Assembly: GCA_947167935.1 (NCBI GenBank)
Contig: CAMVJU010000004.1
Location: 1 to 64,000 of the forward strand
From: an uncultured Prevotellaceae bacterium
GTDB taxonomy: Bacteria; Bacteroidota; Bacteroidia; Bacteroidales; Bacteroidaceae
DNA length: 64,000 nt
Reading direction: 5' to 3'
A model generated the notes under the pieces. The model was not told the origin of the DNA, made no database searches, and was given only the letters and a program-made list of their open reading frames with translations. The translations under genes were made by a program, and so were the position numbers. Shown in pieces: positions 17,199-25,728 of this stretch (position 1 is the first letter of the stretch; every line of letters begins with the position of its first letter).

Positions 17199-19814
17199 AT
17201 GAGAAAGATTCAGTTATATTTTTTTGTCTTTCTGACATTCATGCTACTGGGATCAGCATGTACGGAAGACATCGTCAAGGATTATGCAAACCGACAGATT
17301 ACCGTTTATGCCACCATGCCGGGGACAGGGATGAATGACGGCACAGGTAGCACGGCCAATGGACCTCGGAGAGTGGCATTGCGCCAGACCGAAGGCACCC
17401 TCGACCTCATTGCCCGATGGACAGCGAACGACGTGATACACCTGTTTGTCATACAGGAAGGAAAGTGCTATGCGATGGAAGATAGCAATGTGTCAGACAT
17501 CAGCGACGACGGAAAGAGCTGTTCGTTCACCATCCAGCTTCCGTCAACAGTTGACCCAGGATGCCCATATGAGGTGATAGGTCTCTGTGATGCTGAGGGA
17601 ATGGTGGTGGACAATACCGTTGCGATAGCAAAATGTCCGCTAAAGCGTGTGTTCTGGAGTGACGGAATGGAGACAACTGCTCCAATTTGGTTCCGTTGTG
17701 CTGGTAATGATGCAGGCATCCGCGCCACCTTTAAGCATCTTGGCACATACGAAGTGCTTCATGTCAAGAATACCACAGCATCATCTATCGACTTCATGCT
17801 ATGGGGGTTTGACACGCCGAATCCATGGTACAAATGCGACATTAATTACACACTGGATGACAATTTCGATCCGTTGTCGTATGTAATCGAGCCAGGAGAT
17901 GTAGAGAGTAACATCGGCAACATCGCAGCTGGCGCGACAGGGAAATTCCTCTCATGGTATATCCCCACAGGCTTGGAGATGAAGGATGCTATTCTGGAAG
18001 CCAACATCAACGGCAAGCCCGTATCCTCAGTAAACGCCAAATCGTCGTCGGTCAACATCCAGCAAGGTCATGCCTACCACATGTATGCCACATGGGACGG
18101 CAATGAGCTGAAATTTGACAATGGTGAACTCAACGACCAGAAGCTGATACGTGTAGAGCCAACGAAGATTAGCTTCGGTAATGTTCCTGTGGGTACAAGC
18201 AAGACGGAACACTTCACGGTGAGCAACGACGGGTCTCTTGACCTGACTTTCAAGGTGAGCGAGACACACCTCGAACAATATGATATTCCGGAAAGCGGAA
18301 AGGAATTCACCTTGGCTGCCGGCAAGAGCAAGGTGTTTGATGTTGTTTTCACACCTTTAGGAGTTGGCGTTAGTTATGGTCGCATTGTCAGAATTTTTTC
18401 CGATGCAGAAAATGGCACACAAACAGTAGCCCTTTCCGGCACGGGAGCTGACGCTGCTACTGCTGAGAAGCAAACATTCACCGTCAATGGTGTGTCGTTC
18501 GACATGATTGCCGTCGAAGGTGGCACGTTCTGGATGGGGGCAGAAGATGACGATTACGAAGCATCGTCCGTAGAAAGACCTCGACACGAGGTGAGAGTAG
18601 ATGATTATGCAATAGGCCAGACAGAAGTAACACAACAATTGTGGGAAACTGTTATGGGGAACAATCCAAGCAACTGGAAAGGAGTTGACTTGCCTGTTGA
18701 GAATGTCAGTTGGGACGAGTGCCAGACGTTTATTTCCAAACTAAATACTCTTACTGGACGCGAGTTCCGTCTGCCTACAGAGGCGGAATGGGAATTTGCC
18801 GCACGTGGTGGTAAAAACAGCAATGGATATAAGTATTCTGGTAGTAATGATATTGATGCTGTTGCTTGGTATACCAATAATAGTAATGGACAGACACACC
18901 CCGTTGCACAAAAGGCTTATAATGAATTGGGAATATATGACATGAGTGGAAATGTATGGGAATGGTGTAATGACTGGTATGACGAGCAGTATTATTCTGT
19001 AGCATCACATGACAACCCAACAGGCCCATCAGCAACATCTTTCCATGTCAGACGTGGTGGAAGATGGGATCACAATTCTCCATTATGTCGAGTGTCAAGT
19101 AGGAATGACGGATTGAGAGAAGGAGAAAGTCAATATGATGGAAGTGGCCTTCGCCTCGCTCTATCTGATGGCGGAGGAGCTCCCATTGGCTATCTCACCT
19201 GCCCCGACTCTAACCACCCACATCTTATTGACCTCGGTCTGCCAAGTGGAACATTGTGGGCCTGCTGCAATGTAGGAGCTTCCAAACCGGAAGACAATGG
19301 TGGTTATTTTGCATGGGGCGAGACACAAACGAAGTCAAATTATTCATGGGATACCTACAAATACTGCAATGGTTCAAGTAATACGTTGACCAAGTACTGT
19401 ACAGATAGCAGCAAGGGCGTTGTGGACAATAAGACGGAGCTTGACCCTTCAGACGATGCTGCTACTGTTAATTGGGGGGCATACTGGCAGATGCCAAGCT
19501 ATGACCAACTAAATGAATTGTTGCATAGCACCTACACTTCTACAAATTGGACTACTCAAAACGGCGTGAATGGCATTTTAGTAACGAGCATGAGCAAAGG
19601 CAATAGTATTTTTTTGCCTGCTGCGGGTTTCATAAGTAACACAAGTAATTCTTGGCTGGATAAACGTGGCTATTACTACTCCCGTTCACTTGATACAAAT
19701 TTGTCTAGTGGAGCATATGACGTACGATTTGATTCAAATCGTATTGACTCTAGTGACGATGATAGCCGATATTTTGGTCAAAGTGTACGGCCAGTACGTT
19801 CGAATAATAAATAG
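17199..19814 (+). CDS. lipoprotein with ASH-like, FGE-sulfatase-fold and C-terminal variable lectin-like domains
   Basis: An 871-aa lipoprotein (lipobox LLGSAC, Cys21). In order: a fimbrillin-like region shared with the preceding gene (22-310); an ASH/DUF1573-type beta-sandwich (about 317-425, ISFGNVPVGTSKTEHFTVSN); an FGE-sulfatase/SUMF1 fold (about 434-660) with EGGTFWMGAE, RLPTEAEWEFAARGG, YDMSGNVWEWCNDWYDE and RRGGRWDHNS; and a Fibrobacter-paralog-type domain (674-871) opening HLIDLGLPSGTLWACCNVGA and ending GQSVRPVRS. The paired active-site cysteines of true formylglycine-generating enzymes are not evident (one Cys in PLCRVSSRN), so this module is probably structural or ligand-binding. 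The C-terminal fold is that used by diversity-generating retroelement targets, but no reverse transcriptase is present. It is 75 bp upstream of a Ser/Thr kinase, a recurrent pairing for this fold. Confidence 0.8.
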   Translation: MRKIQLYFFVFLTFMLLGSACTEDIVKDYANRQITVYATMPGTGMNDGTGSTANGPRRVALRQTEGTLDLIARWTANDVIHLFVIQEGKCYAMEDSNVSDISDDGKSCSFTIQLPSTVDPGCPYEVIGLCDAEGMVVDNTVAIAKCPLKRVFWSDGMETTAPIWFRCAGNDAGIRATFKHLGTYEVLHVKNTTASSIDFMLWGFDTPNPWYKCDINYTLDDNFDPLSYVIEPGDVESNIGNIAAGATGKFLSWYIPTGLEMKDAILEANINGKPVSSVNAKSSSVNIQQGHAYHMYATWDGNELKFDNGELNDQKLIRVEPTKISFGNVPVGTSKTEHFTVSNDGSLDLTFKVSETHLEQYDIPESGKEFTLAAGKSKVFDVVFTPLGVGVSYGRIVRIFSDAENGTQTVALSGTGADAATAEKQTFTVNGVSFDMIAVEGGTFWMGAEDDDYEASSVERPRHEVRVDDYAIGQTEVTQQLWETVMGNNPSNWKGVDLPVENVSWDECQTFISKLNTLTGREFRLPTEAEWEFAARGGKNSNGYKYSGSNDIDAVAWYTNNSNGQTHPVAQKAYNELGIYDMSGNVWEWCNDWYDEQYYSVASHDNPTGPSATSFHVRRGGRWDHNSPLCRVSSRNDGLREGESQYDGSGLRLALSDGGGAPIGYLTCPDSNHPHLIDLGLPSGTLWACCNVGASKPEDNGGYFAWGETQTKSNYSWDTYKYCNGSSNTLTKYCTDSSKGVVDNKTELDPSDDAATVNWGAYWQMPSYDQLNELLHSTYTSTNWTTQNGVNGILVTSMSKGNSIFLPAAGFISNTSNSWLDKRGYYYSRSLDTNLSSGAYDVRFDSNRIDSSDDDSRYFGQSVRPVRSNNK

Positions 19815-19889
19815 GAACGAAAAAGGATGAGTGGGTATATTGGAAGAACACTACCACAAGACACCAAATACTAACAAGATTTGAATCAT

Positions 19890-21776
19890 ATGGATGACCT
19901 GAACAATCAACAAGAGCTGAGAGAAGGCTCCGAGCTGCAGAACGGGAGATACCGCATCGTGCGCAAGCTGGGCCAGGGCGGCTTCGGCATTACCTATGAG
20001 GGTGTTCAGACTGGGCTGGAACGCACCGTGGCCATCAAGGAGTTCTTTATGAAGGACTACTGCAACCGCGACGATGCGACGAATAGCGTCAGCGTGGGAA
20101 CAAAAGGCAGCGCACAGCTGGTGGACAACTTTAGGAAGAAGTTTCTGAAAGAGGCACGTTTCATCGCTCAGCTGGGCGATGTGCCCCACATTGTGCGCAT
20201 CCACGACATCTTCGAGGAGAACGGCACCGCCTACTACGTGATGGAATATGTCAACGGCGGCTCGCTGAAGCAGCTGGTGGCTGGCAAGGGCGCACTCAGC
20301 GAACAAAAAGCCATCAGCTACATCACCCAGATAGGACAGGCGCTGCACAGCCTGCATCAGCACAACATCCTGCACCTTGACGTGAAGCCCGACAATGTGC
20401 TGCTGAACAGTCGCGGCGAGGCCGTGCTGATTGATTTCGGCGTGTCTAAGCGCTACGACCAGACGGGCTCGCAGACATCGACCACGCCCATCGGACTGAG
20501 TAAGGGCTATGCTCCCTTTGAGCAATACAAGGACGGAGGAATGGAGCTTTTCACTCCGGCAACCGACATCTACAGCCTCGGTGCCACGCTCTACTACCTG
20601 TTGGCCGGGCACACGCCGCCCGAGGCCGACGAGATCATGGAGAACGGATTGGCTGAGCGTCCCACCAGCGTAAGCCCCACTATATGGAATGCCATCGAGC
20701 AGGCCATGCAGCCATTGAAGAAGAACCGTCCGCAGAGTGTCGACGCATTCCTCGCTATGCTGGGCACGGCCGACGATGTGCCGATGCCTGTAGAGAGCGG
20801 CGACGACAGCAAGACACAGCTCGCCGAGGAAGCAGTCAGCAGCGTAAACACGGTAAGGGCTACAGAACCCCAAAGTGAGGAGACGAAGCTGCAGCAACAG
20901 CTGGTGGCGCTATCGAAGCAGGGTGGCTTGTGGTCGTTTATAAGGTCGAAGCAGACGTGGATTGCCCTGCTGTTCTTCGTCGGCACAATCGCCTATCTGC
21001 TGATGTATCGCTATGGCACGTCGCACAACTTCTTCGACTATGTTGATTATGAAGATTTCAACGAGGCGTATGAAAAGCTCTATACTTTCTGGCGTAACAG
21101 CGAAGTGGTCTTCTATCTTCTGCCACTCATCGGCTTTATCCTGCTATACAAGCTGGCGTGCAACAGGACGGTGAGGCTTTTCACCCTCATCACGATTGTC
21201 TGCATGGCGGGCGGAATGATATTCGGCTTTATCTACTACCAGGAACTGGTCAATCATTTCGCCTCTGATGCCGACCTCGACGAAACGCTCATGAAGGTAA
21301 TCAACTACGGCTGGATTGTGTTTGAGCTGGGAACTGTCTATGCGCTCTCGTTGCTGCTGCGTGACAAGTGCCTGTCGGCAAAGAGCAAGTCGTGGATAGG
21401 CATTTTGCTGGTGCGGTGGATTTTGGTGCTCTCGGTAGCTGTGACAAACACCGTCTCTGACGGTCTGTATAATGTCTATAACCAGACGATGGCAGAAAAC
21501 TGGTCTTGGTCGTCTGGTTCGAATTTCTCCTATCAGGATTTCTACACGGAGTCAGGCTTATACTATGTGCTCTGGCAAATTCTGATTCTGCTTACAGCCT
21601 TCGGCCTGTGGCACATGGCTCGCAGCGAGGCGTTCTCAAGGCCCTACAATGCCGCGGAGCCCTTGCGGCTGTCGCCCATCAACAAATGGATGGGCGCTGC
21701 GGTGGCGGGCGTTGTCCTCATCACCGTCGGGCTGATCCTGCTTTATACTGTGGTGTTGCGCGAATGTTTCATTTAG
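19890..21776 (+). CDS. Ser/Thr protein kinase with C-terminal multi-spanning membrane domain
   Basis: A 628-aa eukaryotic-like kinase. The kinase domain (about 20-290) shows the glycine loop GQGGFG (28-33), Lys50 in VAIKE, the catalytic loop HLDVKPDN with Asp164 and Asn169, and DFG starting at Asp182. The usual HRD is HLD here (non-RD kinase), so control through activation-loop phosphorylation is less likely; that is inference. After a Gln/Glu-rich linker there are about seven hydrophobic helices (356-628; for example TWIALLFFVGTIAYLL and VFYLLPLIGFILLYKL), in place of the PASTA or other extracellular sensors of many bacterial kinases. I start at the ATG at 19890, not the TTG 9 bp upstream. 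It follows the FGE-fold lipoprotein by 75 bp and precedes a small membrane protein by 24 bp. Confidence 0.9.
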   Translation: MDDLNNQQELREGSELQNGRYRIVRKLGQGGFGITYEGVQTGLERTVAIKEFFMKDYCNRDDATNSVSVGTKGSAQLVDNFRKKFLKEARFIAQLGDVPHIVRIHDIFEENGTAYYVMEYVNGGSLKQLVAGKGALSEQKAISYITQIGQALHSLHQHNILHLDVKPDNVLLNSRGEAVLIDFGVSKRYDQTGSQTSTTPIGLSKGYAPFEQYKDGGMELFTPATDIYSLGATLYYLLAGHTPPEADEIMENGLAERPTSVSPTIWNAIEQAMQPLKKNRPQSVDAFLAMLGTADDVPMPVESGDDSKTQLAEEAVSSVNTVRATEPQSEETKLQQQLVALSKQGGLWSFIRSKQTWIALLFFVGTIAYLLMYRYGTSHNFFDYVDYEDFNEAYEKLYTFWRNSEVVFYLLPLIGFILLYKLACNRTVRLFTLITIVCMAGGMIFGFIYYQELVNHFASDADLDETLMKVINYGWIVFELGTVYALSLLLRDKCLSAKSKSWIGILLVRWILVLSVAVTNTVSDGLYNVYNQTMAENWSWSSGSNFSYQDFYTESGLYYVLWQILILLTAFGLWHMARSEAFSRPYNAAEPLRLSPINKWMGAAVAGVVLITVGLILLYTVVLRECFI

Positions 21777-21800
21777 TATGACTGAAGAAAGGAAAAGCTT

Positions 21801-22253
21801 ATGAAAACCTTACAAATGATTGGAACATTCATGCAGACGGTCGACAAGGCTTTCTGGCATGAGAAGATGGATACCAACCGCTATTTCGCCACCGTGAGCG
21901 TGCTCTTCGCCCTGCTGGCGGGCCTCGTCTCAAATGGAGATCATATGGGTATATGTTACTGGCTTGTCGAATCTTTCCTGAAGTGGGGCATCTATCCTTC
22001 GCTGCTGGCAGGCGTGGGTATGGTCTTTATACTCATCATACTGAATGTGTGCGAGAGCATCATTGGCGCCAAGAGCTTCGTCAACGGGTTGCAGCGATCG
22101 CTATTGGTGACGGCAGTGATGGTGCTGGTTTTTATTTTGGGCTACATGTATGCTCCCGGCATGACCATTGTGCTGATCCTGGTGACGGCCTTGCTGGTGC
22201 TGGAGATATTGGTCAGCCTGGGCATTGCGGTTCATAAAGCCCTGACGGCGTAG
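21801..22253 (+). CDS. small four-helix membrane protein, unknown
   Basis: A 150-aa protein with about four transmembrane helices (YFATVSVLFALLAGLV, an amphipathic second helix, VGMVFILIILNVC, LLVTAVMVLVFILGYMY/TIVLILVTALLVLEILV). No family recognised. It follows the kinase by 24 bp, is the last gene before a strong terminator, and is likely to act with the kinase's membrane domain. Confidence 0.75.
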   Translation: MKTLQMIGTFMQTVDKAFWHEKMDTNRYFATVSVLFALLAGLVSNGDHMGICYWLVESFLKWGIYPSLLAGVGMVFILIILNVCESIIGAKSFVNGLQRSLLVTAVMVLVFILGYMYAPGMTIVLILVTALLVLEILVSLGIAVHKALTA

Positions 22254-22260
22254 AGAAAAT

Positions 22261-22297
22261 GGAATCAGGAGACAATCTGCCTCCTGATTCCTGTTTT
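22261..22297 (+). terminator. rho-independent terminator of the lipoprotein/kinase operon
   Basis: A perfect 11-bp stem GGAATCAGGAG / CTCCTGATTCC (22261-22271 with 22281-22291) with a 9-nt loop, followed by TGTTTTA. It begins 8 bp after the stop of the small membrane protein gene. Confidence 0.85.
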
Positions 22298-22318
22298 ATA
22301 TGATGTATGTGTCGTGGG

Positions 22319-22942
22319 TTATTGTCCTGGGTTGGTGAGACGCAACCTGATACCGTCCACTGTCTCTTCAAAGGTGACTGTGCCGTCGGAATAAAAAGGC
22401 AGGATTTCCGGATCCTGCACGAATCCACGCCTTTCTCTCTCATGGCGGAACCAGTGCTCTACAGGATACACATTGTCGAAGCTGATGTACATACCGATGT
22501 CCTCGTTGGCTCCCACTGCGGCTTCGCCACCATTCTCGGGAAAGGTATAGGTGAGCGTCGCCCCTTCAGCATTCTCCAGGTTGAAGCCGAAGGCCAGCAT
22601 TTTTTCATGGATGCCCTCTACGTCGGTTGAGAGCAAGGCGTTATAACAGTCTTTAAACAACTGGATGGTTTTGGCCTTGTACTCGAGATACTCGTTGTCG
22701 GCATCGTCTTCGTCTTCGACGTCGTCTTCGTTTTCGTATTCGTTTTCGTCTTCGTTTTCGTCTTCGTTTTCGTTTTCGTCTTCGTCTGCATTGTCTATGA
22801 CGGTTTCCGTTTCGTCTTCGTCTTCATCGTCGTCGGAACGGTCTTTCTTGCTGTTGCCTCCGCAGGACACCAGGAGCACCATGGCCAGCAGCATCAGGAA
22901 AAGCTGCAGCTTGCCGGATGAGAGGTAATTGTTTTTTTTCAT
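22319..22942 (-). CDS. acidic low-complexity lipoprotein
   Basis: A 207-aa lipoprotein. The start at 22942 opens a signal peptide with lipobox LLVSC (Cys27); the upstream extension of the open frame is non-coding in character. Residues about 33-80 are an almost pure Asp/Glu/Asn tract (EDENENEDENEDENEYENED), followed by a roughly 120-residue globular part (EYKAKTIQLFKDCYNALLST...). No known family. It lies 50 bp downstream of an outer-membrane barrel gene and is probably co-transcribed. The tract is encoded by simple TTC/GTC-type repeats, so its length may vary between strains. Confidence 0.7.
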   Translation of the reverse strand: MKKNNYLSSGKLQLFLMLLAMVLLVSCGGNSKKDRSDDDEDEDETETVIDNADEDENENEDENEDENEYENEDDVEDEDDADNEYLEYKAKTIQLFKDCYNALLSTDVEGIHEKMLAFGFNLENAEGATLTYTFPENGGEAAVGANEDIGMYISFDNVYPVEHWFRHERERRGFVQDPEILPFYSDGTVTFEETVDGIRLRLTNPGQ

Positions 22943-22991
22943 GTCTTTGTTGTTTGGTTTGTTAAAATGATGATTGAATGGTTGTGTATGT

Positions 22992-23639
22992 TCAGAAGAA
23001 ATAGCTGACGGAGACGCTCCAGGCGTTGGTGCGCGACTTGGCGTGGTGCCACGTCTGATCCCACAGCTCGTCGCCCAGCTCGTTCCAGGTGAAGTCGCTG
23101 GTCTTGCTGATGGGCACGTTGTAGCGCAGGTCGGCCTCGAAATGCTTGGCGAAGGTGACACCTACGCCCATGTTGACGCTGAGCATCGTCTCCTGCAGCG
23201 ACCATTGCTTGTATTCCGCCTCGGTGGTGAGCCAGTGTACGAAGTCGTCGCCCACGTTGAAGCTGAACCGCGGGCCCAGCTTGAAGAAGACGCCGAGCAG
23301 CTCGCCGATGCCGACGCCGAAACGGGCATCGCCCTGAACGACGATGCTCTTCTGCTTGAACACGGTGTCGTCGACCTTGAGGTCGCGCTGGTCGTAGAGG
23401 GCGGCCACATCGATGCCCAAGCCCACGACGGGCAGGGTGAACTTCACTGTGGGACCGACAAACCAGCCCATGCGGTTGTCCTTGTCCAGTGCCTCGTTGC
23501 TGAGTGACATGTCGGTGAGCTGGAAACCGCCGGTAACGCCGAAGCGCACCTTCGCCTCAGATGTAACGGGGAAAACGTGAAGGGTGAAGAGTACCAACAG
23601 GGCCTTCACCGCTATGCTGCGAATAGTCTGGGTTTTCAT
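22992..23639 (-). CDS. outer-membrane beta-barrel protein (PorT-like fold)
   Basis: A 215-aa protein with a signal peptide (cleavage near TSEA) and alternating amphipathic strands ending in SVSVSYFF, whose C-terminal Phe is typical of outer-membrane barrels. Size and pattern (VRFGVTGGFQLTDMSLS, GWFVGPTVKFTLPVVGLGIDVAALYD) fit the OMP_b-brl_2/PorT-like family of Bacteroidetes. Role unknown; probably a small eight-stranded barrel. A TAACTTTG box lies 35 bp upstream, and the gene is divergent from the esterase gene. Confidence 0.8.
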   Translation of the reverse strand: MKTQTIRSIAVKALLVLFTLHVFPVTSEAKVRFGVTGGFQLTDMSLSNEALDKDNRMGWFVGPTVKFTLPVVGLGIDVAALYDQRDLKVDDTVFKQKSIVVQGDARFGVGIGELLGVFFKLGPRFSFNVGDDFVHWLTTEAEYKQWSLQETMLSVNMGVGVTFAKHFEADLRYNVPISKTSDFTWNELGDELWDQTWHHAKSRTNAWSVSVSYFF

Positions 23640-23673
23640 GTTTCTTTCTCCTTTCTCCTTTTACTTACTGCTG

Positions 23674-23732
23674 CAAAGTTAGAAAAAAAACGATATGAAT
23701 TGTGTTTTTCTTAACTATTTTTCGTAATTTTG
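23674..23732. promoter_or_regulatory. divergent promoter region between OMP and esterase genes
   Basis: TAACTTTG on the minus strand (23674-23681) serves the barrel gene. TAATTTTG on the plus strand (23725-23732) serves the esterase gene; the tetramer 20 bp upstream of the latter is TGTG, one base from TTTG. Confidence 0.55.
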
Positions 23733-23764
23733 CGCTCAGCAAGTGCGAATTTTGCCGACGAGTT

Positions 23765-24760
23765 ATGGAAAATAGTTATGTAAAGCAGTTCCCCGACCTG
23801 CTGAAGGGGAAGAAACTGATGTATGTGCACGGCTTCGGCAGCAGCGGACAGTCGGGCACGGTGCGCCGTCTGCGCACGGCATTTCCCAATGCCACTATCA
23901 TCGCTCCCGACCTGCCCCTGCATCCTGAGGAGGCCATCGCCCTGCTGCACCAGCTGTGCAGGGACGAGCAGCCCGACATCATCCTCGGCACGTCGATGGG
24001 CGGCATGTACACTGAGCAGCTGCGCGGCTTCGACCGCATATGCACCAATCCTGCGCTGTGCATCGCCGACACGATGCATGAGCACGGCATGACGGGCACG
24101 CAGGAGTATCAGAATCCGCGACTGGACGGTGTGCAGACGTTCTATGTGGACAAGGCCCTGGTGAAGGAATACCGCACGGTGTCGGAAAGGCGTTTCGAGC
24201 ATCTCGACGATGACGACAGGAAACGCGTCTTCGGCCTCTTCGGCGACGAGGACACGGTGGTGGATACCTTCGACCTCTTCCACCAGCACTATCCTCAGGC
24301 CATCCACTTCCACGGCGAGCACCGCATGGACGACCGCTCATTCATGCACAGCGTGCTGCCCGTGATACGCTGGATTGACGACAGGCAGGAAAAACGCGAG
24401 CGCCCCGTCGTGTATATTGGAACGGAGACGCTCGTCGATGCGCGCCAGCTGCCCACGGCCTCCTGTCAGAAGGCGGTGCGCCAGCTTATAGAGAATTATC
24501 AGGTGTTCTTTGTTGCCCCAGCCAATAGCACCGATGTGTCAGCATACGCCAGCATTTCAGCGTGGCTGGAGCAGTATATCAACGTGCCGGCCTGGGGACA
24601 CACCGTGTTCACCAACCAGCGGCGCCTGCTCTACGGCGACTATCTCATCGAGGGTGCCGAGACGGGCGACACGATGGCCACCAGCATCGTCTTCGGCAGC
24701 GACACCTTCAAGACTTGGGACGACATCATCGAATACTTCGACCGATTGGGAGGGCAATAG
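23765..24760 (+). CDS. YqiA-like alpha/beta-hydrolase fused to a HAD/nucleotidase-like domain
   Basis: A 331-aa cytoplasmic protein without signal peptide. Residues 1-200 are a YqiA/UPF0227-type esterase: MYVHGFGSSGQSGTVRRL, nucleophile Ser77 in GTSMGG, and GEHRMDD near the expected histidine. Residues about 215-331 form a second module ending LLYGDYLIEGAETGD and IVFGSDTFKTWDDIIEYF, resembling the C-terminal part of HAD-type 5'(3')-deoxyribonucleotidases, where the Asp-Arg pair is normally DDR; here it is degenerate. The fusion suggests an esterase with a nucleotide- or phosphate-binding appendix; substrate unknown. The ATG at 23765 is chosen over an upstream in-frame start because the promoter box at 23725 lies in between. 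It converges on argC with a 2-bp gap. Confidence 0.75.
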   Translation: MENSYVKQFPDLLKGKKLMYVHGFGSSGQSGTVRRLRTAFPNATIIAPDLPLHPEEAIALLHQLCRDEQPDIILGTSMGGMYTEQLRGFDRICTNPALCIADTMHEHGMTGTQEYQNPRLDGVQTFYVDKALVKEYRTVSERRFEHLDDDDRKRVFGLFGDEDTVVDTFDLFHQHYPQAIHFHGEHRMDDRSFMHSVLPVIRWIDDRQEKRERPVVYIGTETLVDARQLPTASCQKAVRQLIENYQVFFVAPANSTDVSAYASISAWLEQYINVPAWGHTVFTNQRRLLYGDYLIEGAETGDTMATSIVFGSDTFKTWDDIIEYFDRLGGQ

Positions 24761-24762
24761 CC

Positions 24763-25728
24763 TTAGAAAGCAGAAGCTTTTAGGCGGAGTCCTGCAGTCT
24801 CGTCAAGGCCGAACATCAGATTCATGTTCTGCACGGCCTGGCCGACGGCACCTTTTAGCAGGTTGTCGATGGCAGAAGTGATGAGCAGCTTGTTGCCGTA
24901 CTTCTCACAATGTACCAGCGCCTTGTTCGTGTTCACCACCTGCTTCAGGTCGATGGCCTTGTCGCTGTAGTGGGTGAAGGCGGCATCGGCGTAGAATTCC
25001 TTGTAGGCCTCCACGATGTCCTCGATGGGCGCCGGCGTCTTTACCACCGCCGTGCAGAAGATGCCACGGGCGAAGTTGCCGCGATAGGGGATGAAGTCGA
25101 TGTCGGCATCCAAGTAACCCTGCACCTGCTTCAGACTCTGTCTTATCTCGGCGATGTGCTGATGCTGGAACGGCTTGTAGATGCTCAGGTTGTCGGTGCG
25201 CCAGGAGAAATGCGTGGTGGCGCCAGGTTTCTGACCGGCACCCGTAGAGCCAGTGATGGCGTTGACGCTGACATCGTCCTTCAGCAGGTTCAGATAGGCG
25301 GCAGGCAGCAGCGCCAGCTGGATGGCGGTGGCGAAGCAGCCAGGGTTGGCCACATGCTGTGCCTGCATGATTTCGGCCTTGTTGATTTCCGGCAGGCCGT
25401 AGACGTAGTCGTGGTCGCCCTTGATGCGGAAGTCCTGCGCCAGGTCGATGATTTTCACATTCTTGGGGATGGCGTGCTCCTTTAAAAAGGCCTCGCTCTT
25501 GCCGTGGCCGACGCAGAAGAACACCACATCAACCTGCTCAAAGGGCATCTCGTCCGTGAAGCATAGGTCGGTTTCCCCGATCAGCCCTTCGTGTACGTCG
25601 CTGATGAGGTTGCCTGCATTACTCTCACTATTGGCAAAGACAATCTTCGCCTCGGGATGATTCAGCAGGACGCGGATGAGCTCGCCACCCGTGTAGCCTG
25701 CTGCACCAAGTATTCCAACTTTAATCAT
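24763..25728 (-). CDS. argC: N-acetyl(succinyl)-gamma-glutamyl-phosphate reductase
   Basis: A 321-aa cytoplasmic enzyme reducing N-acylglutamyl-5-phosphate to the semialdehyde in arginine synthesis. It shows the nucleotide-binding start VGILGAAGYTGGELIRVL, the catalytic Cys131 in NPGCFAT, and the conserved segment KPFQHQHIAEI. Length fits the family. It is the last gene of the arginine operon; its ATG overlaps the stop of the pspC gene (ATGA), so it is probably translationally coupled. Several Bacteroidetes use N-succinylated intermediates in this pathway; the sequence alone cannot say which acyl group is used here. Confidence 0.95.
   Translation of the reverse strand: MIKVGILGAAGYTGGELIRVLLNHPEAKIVFANSESNAGNLISDVHEGLIGETDLCFTDEMPFEQVDVVFFCVGHGKSEAFLKEHAIPKNVKIIDLAQDFRIKGDHDYVYGLPEINKAEIMQAQHVANPGCFATAIQLALLPAAYLNLLKDDVSVNAITGSTGAGQKPGATTHFSWRTDNLSIYKPFQHQHIAEIRQSLKQVQGYLDADIDFIPYRGNFARGIFCTAVVKTPAPIEDIVEAYKEFYADAAFTHYSDKAIDLKQVVNTNKALVHCEKYGNKLLITSAIDNLLKGAVGQAVQNMNLMFGLDETAGLRLKASAF

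Noticed and set aside
17199..19814. Functional formylglycine-generating enzyme
   Set aside because: The FGE-fold domain lacks the evident active-site cysteine pair and is embedded in a surface lipoprotein with other binding modules; no sulfatase gene is nearby.
17199..19814. Diversity-generating retroelement locus
   Set aside because: Only the target-like domain is present; no reverse transcriptase, accessory gene or template repeat was found in the window.
19851..20897. 348-codon minus-strand open frame
   Set aside because: Antisense to the kinase domain, whose catalytic motifs are unambiguous on the plus strand.
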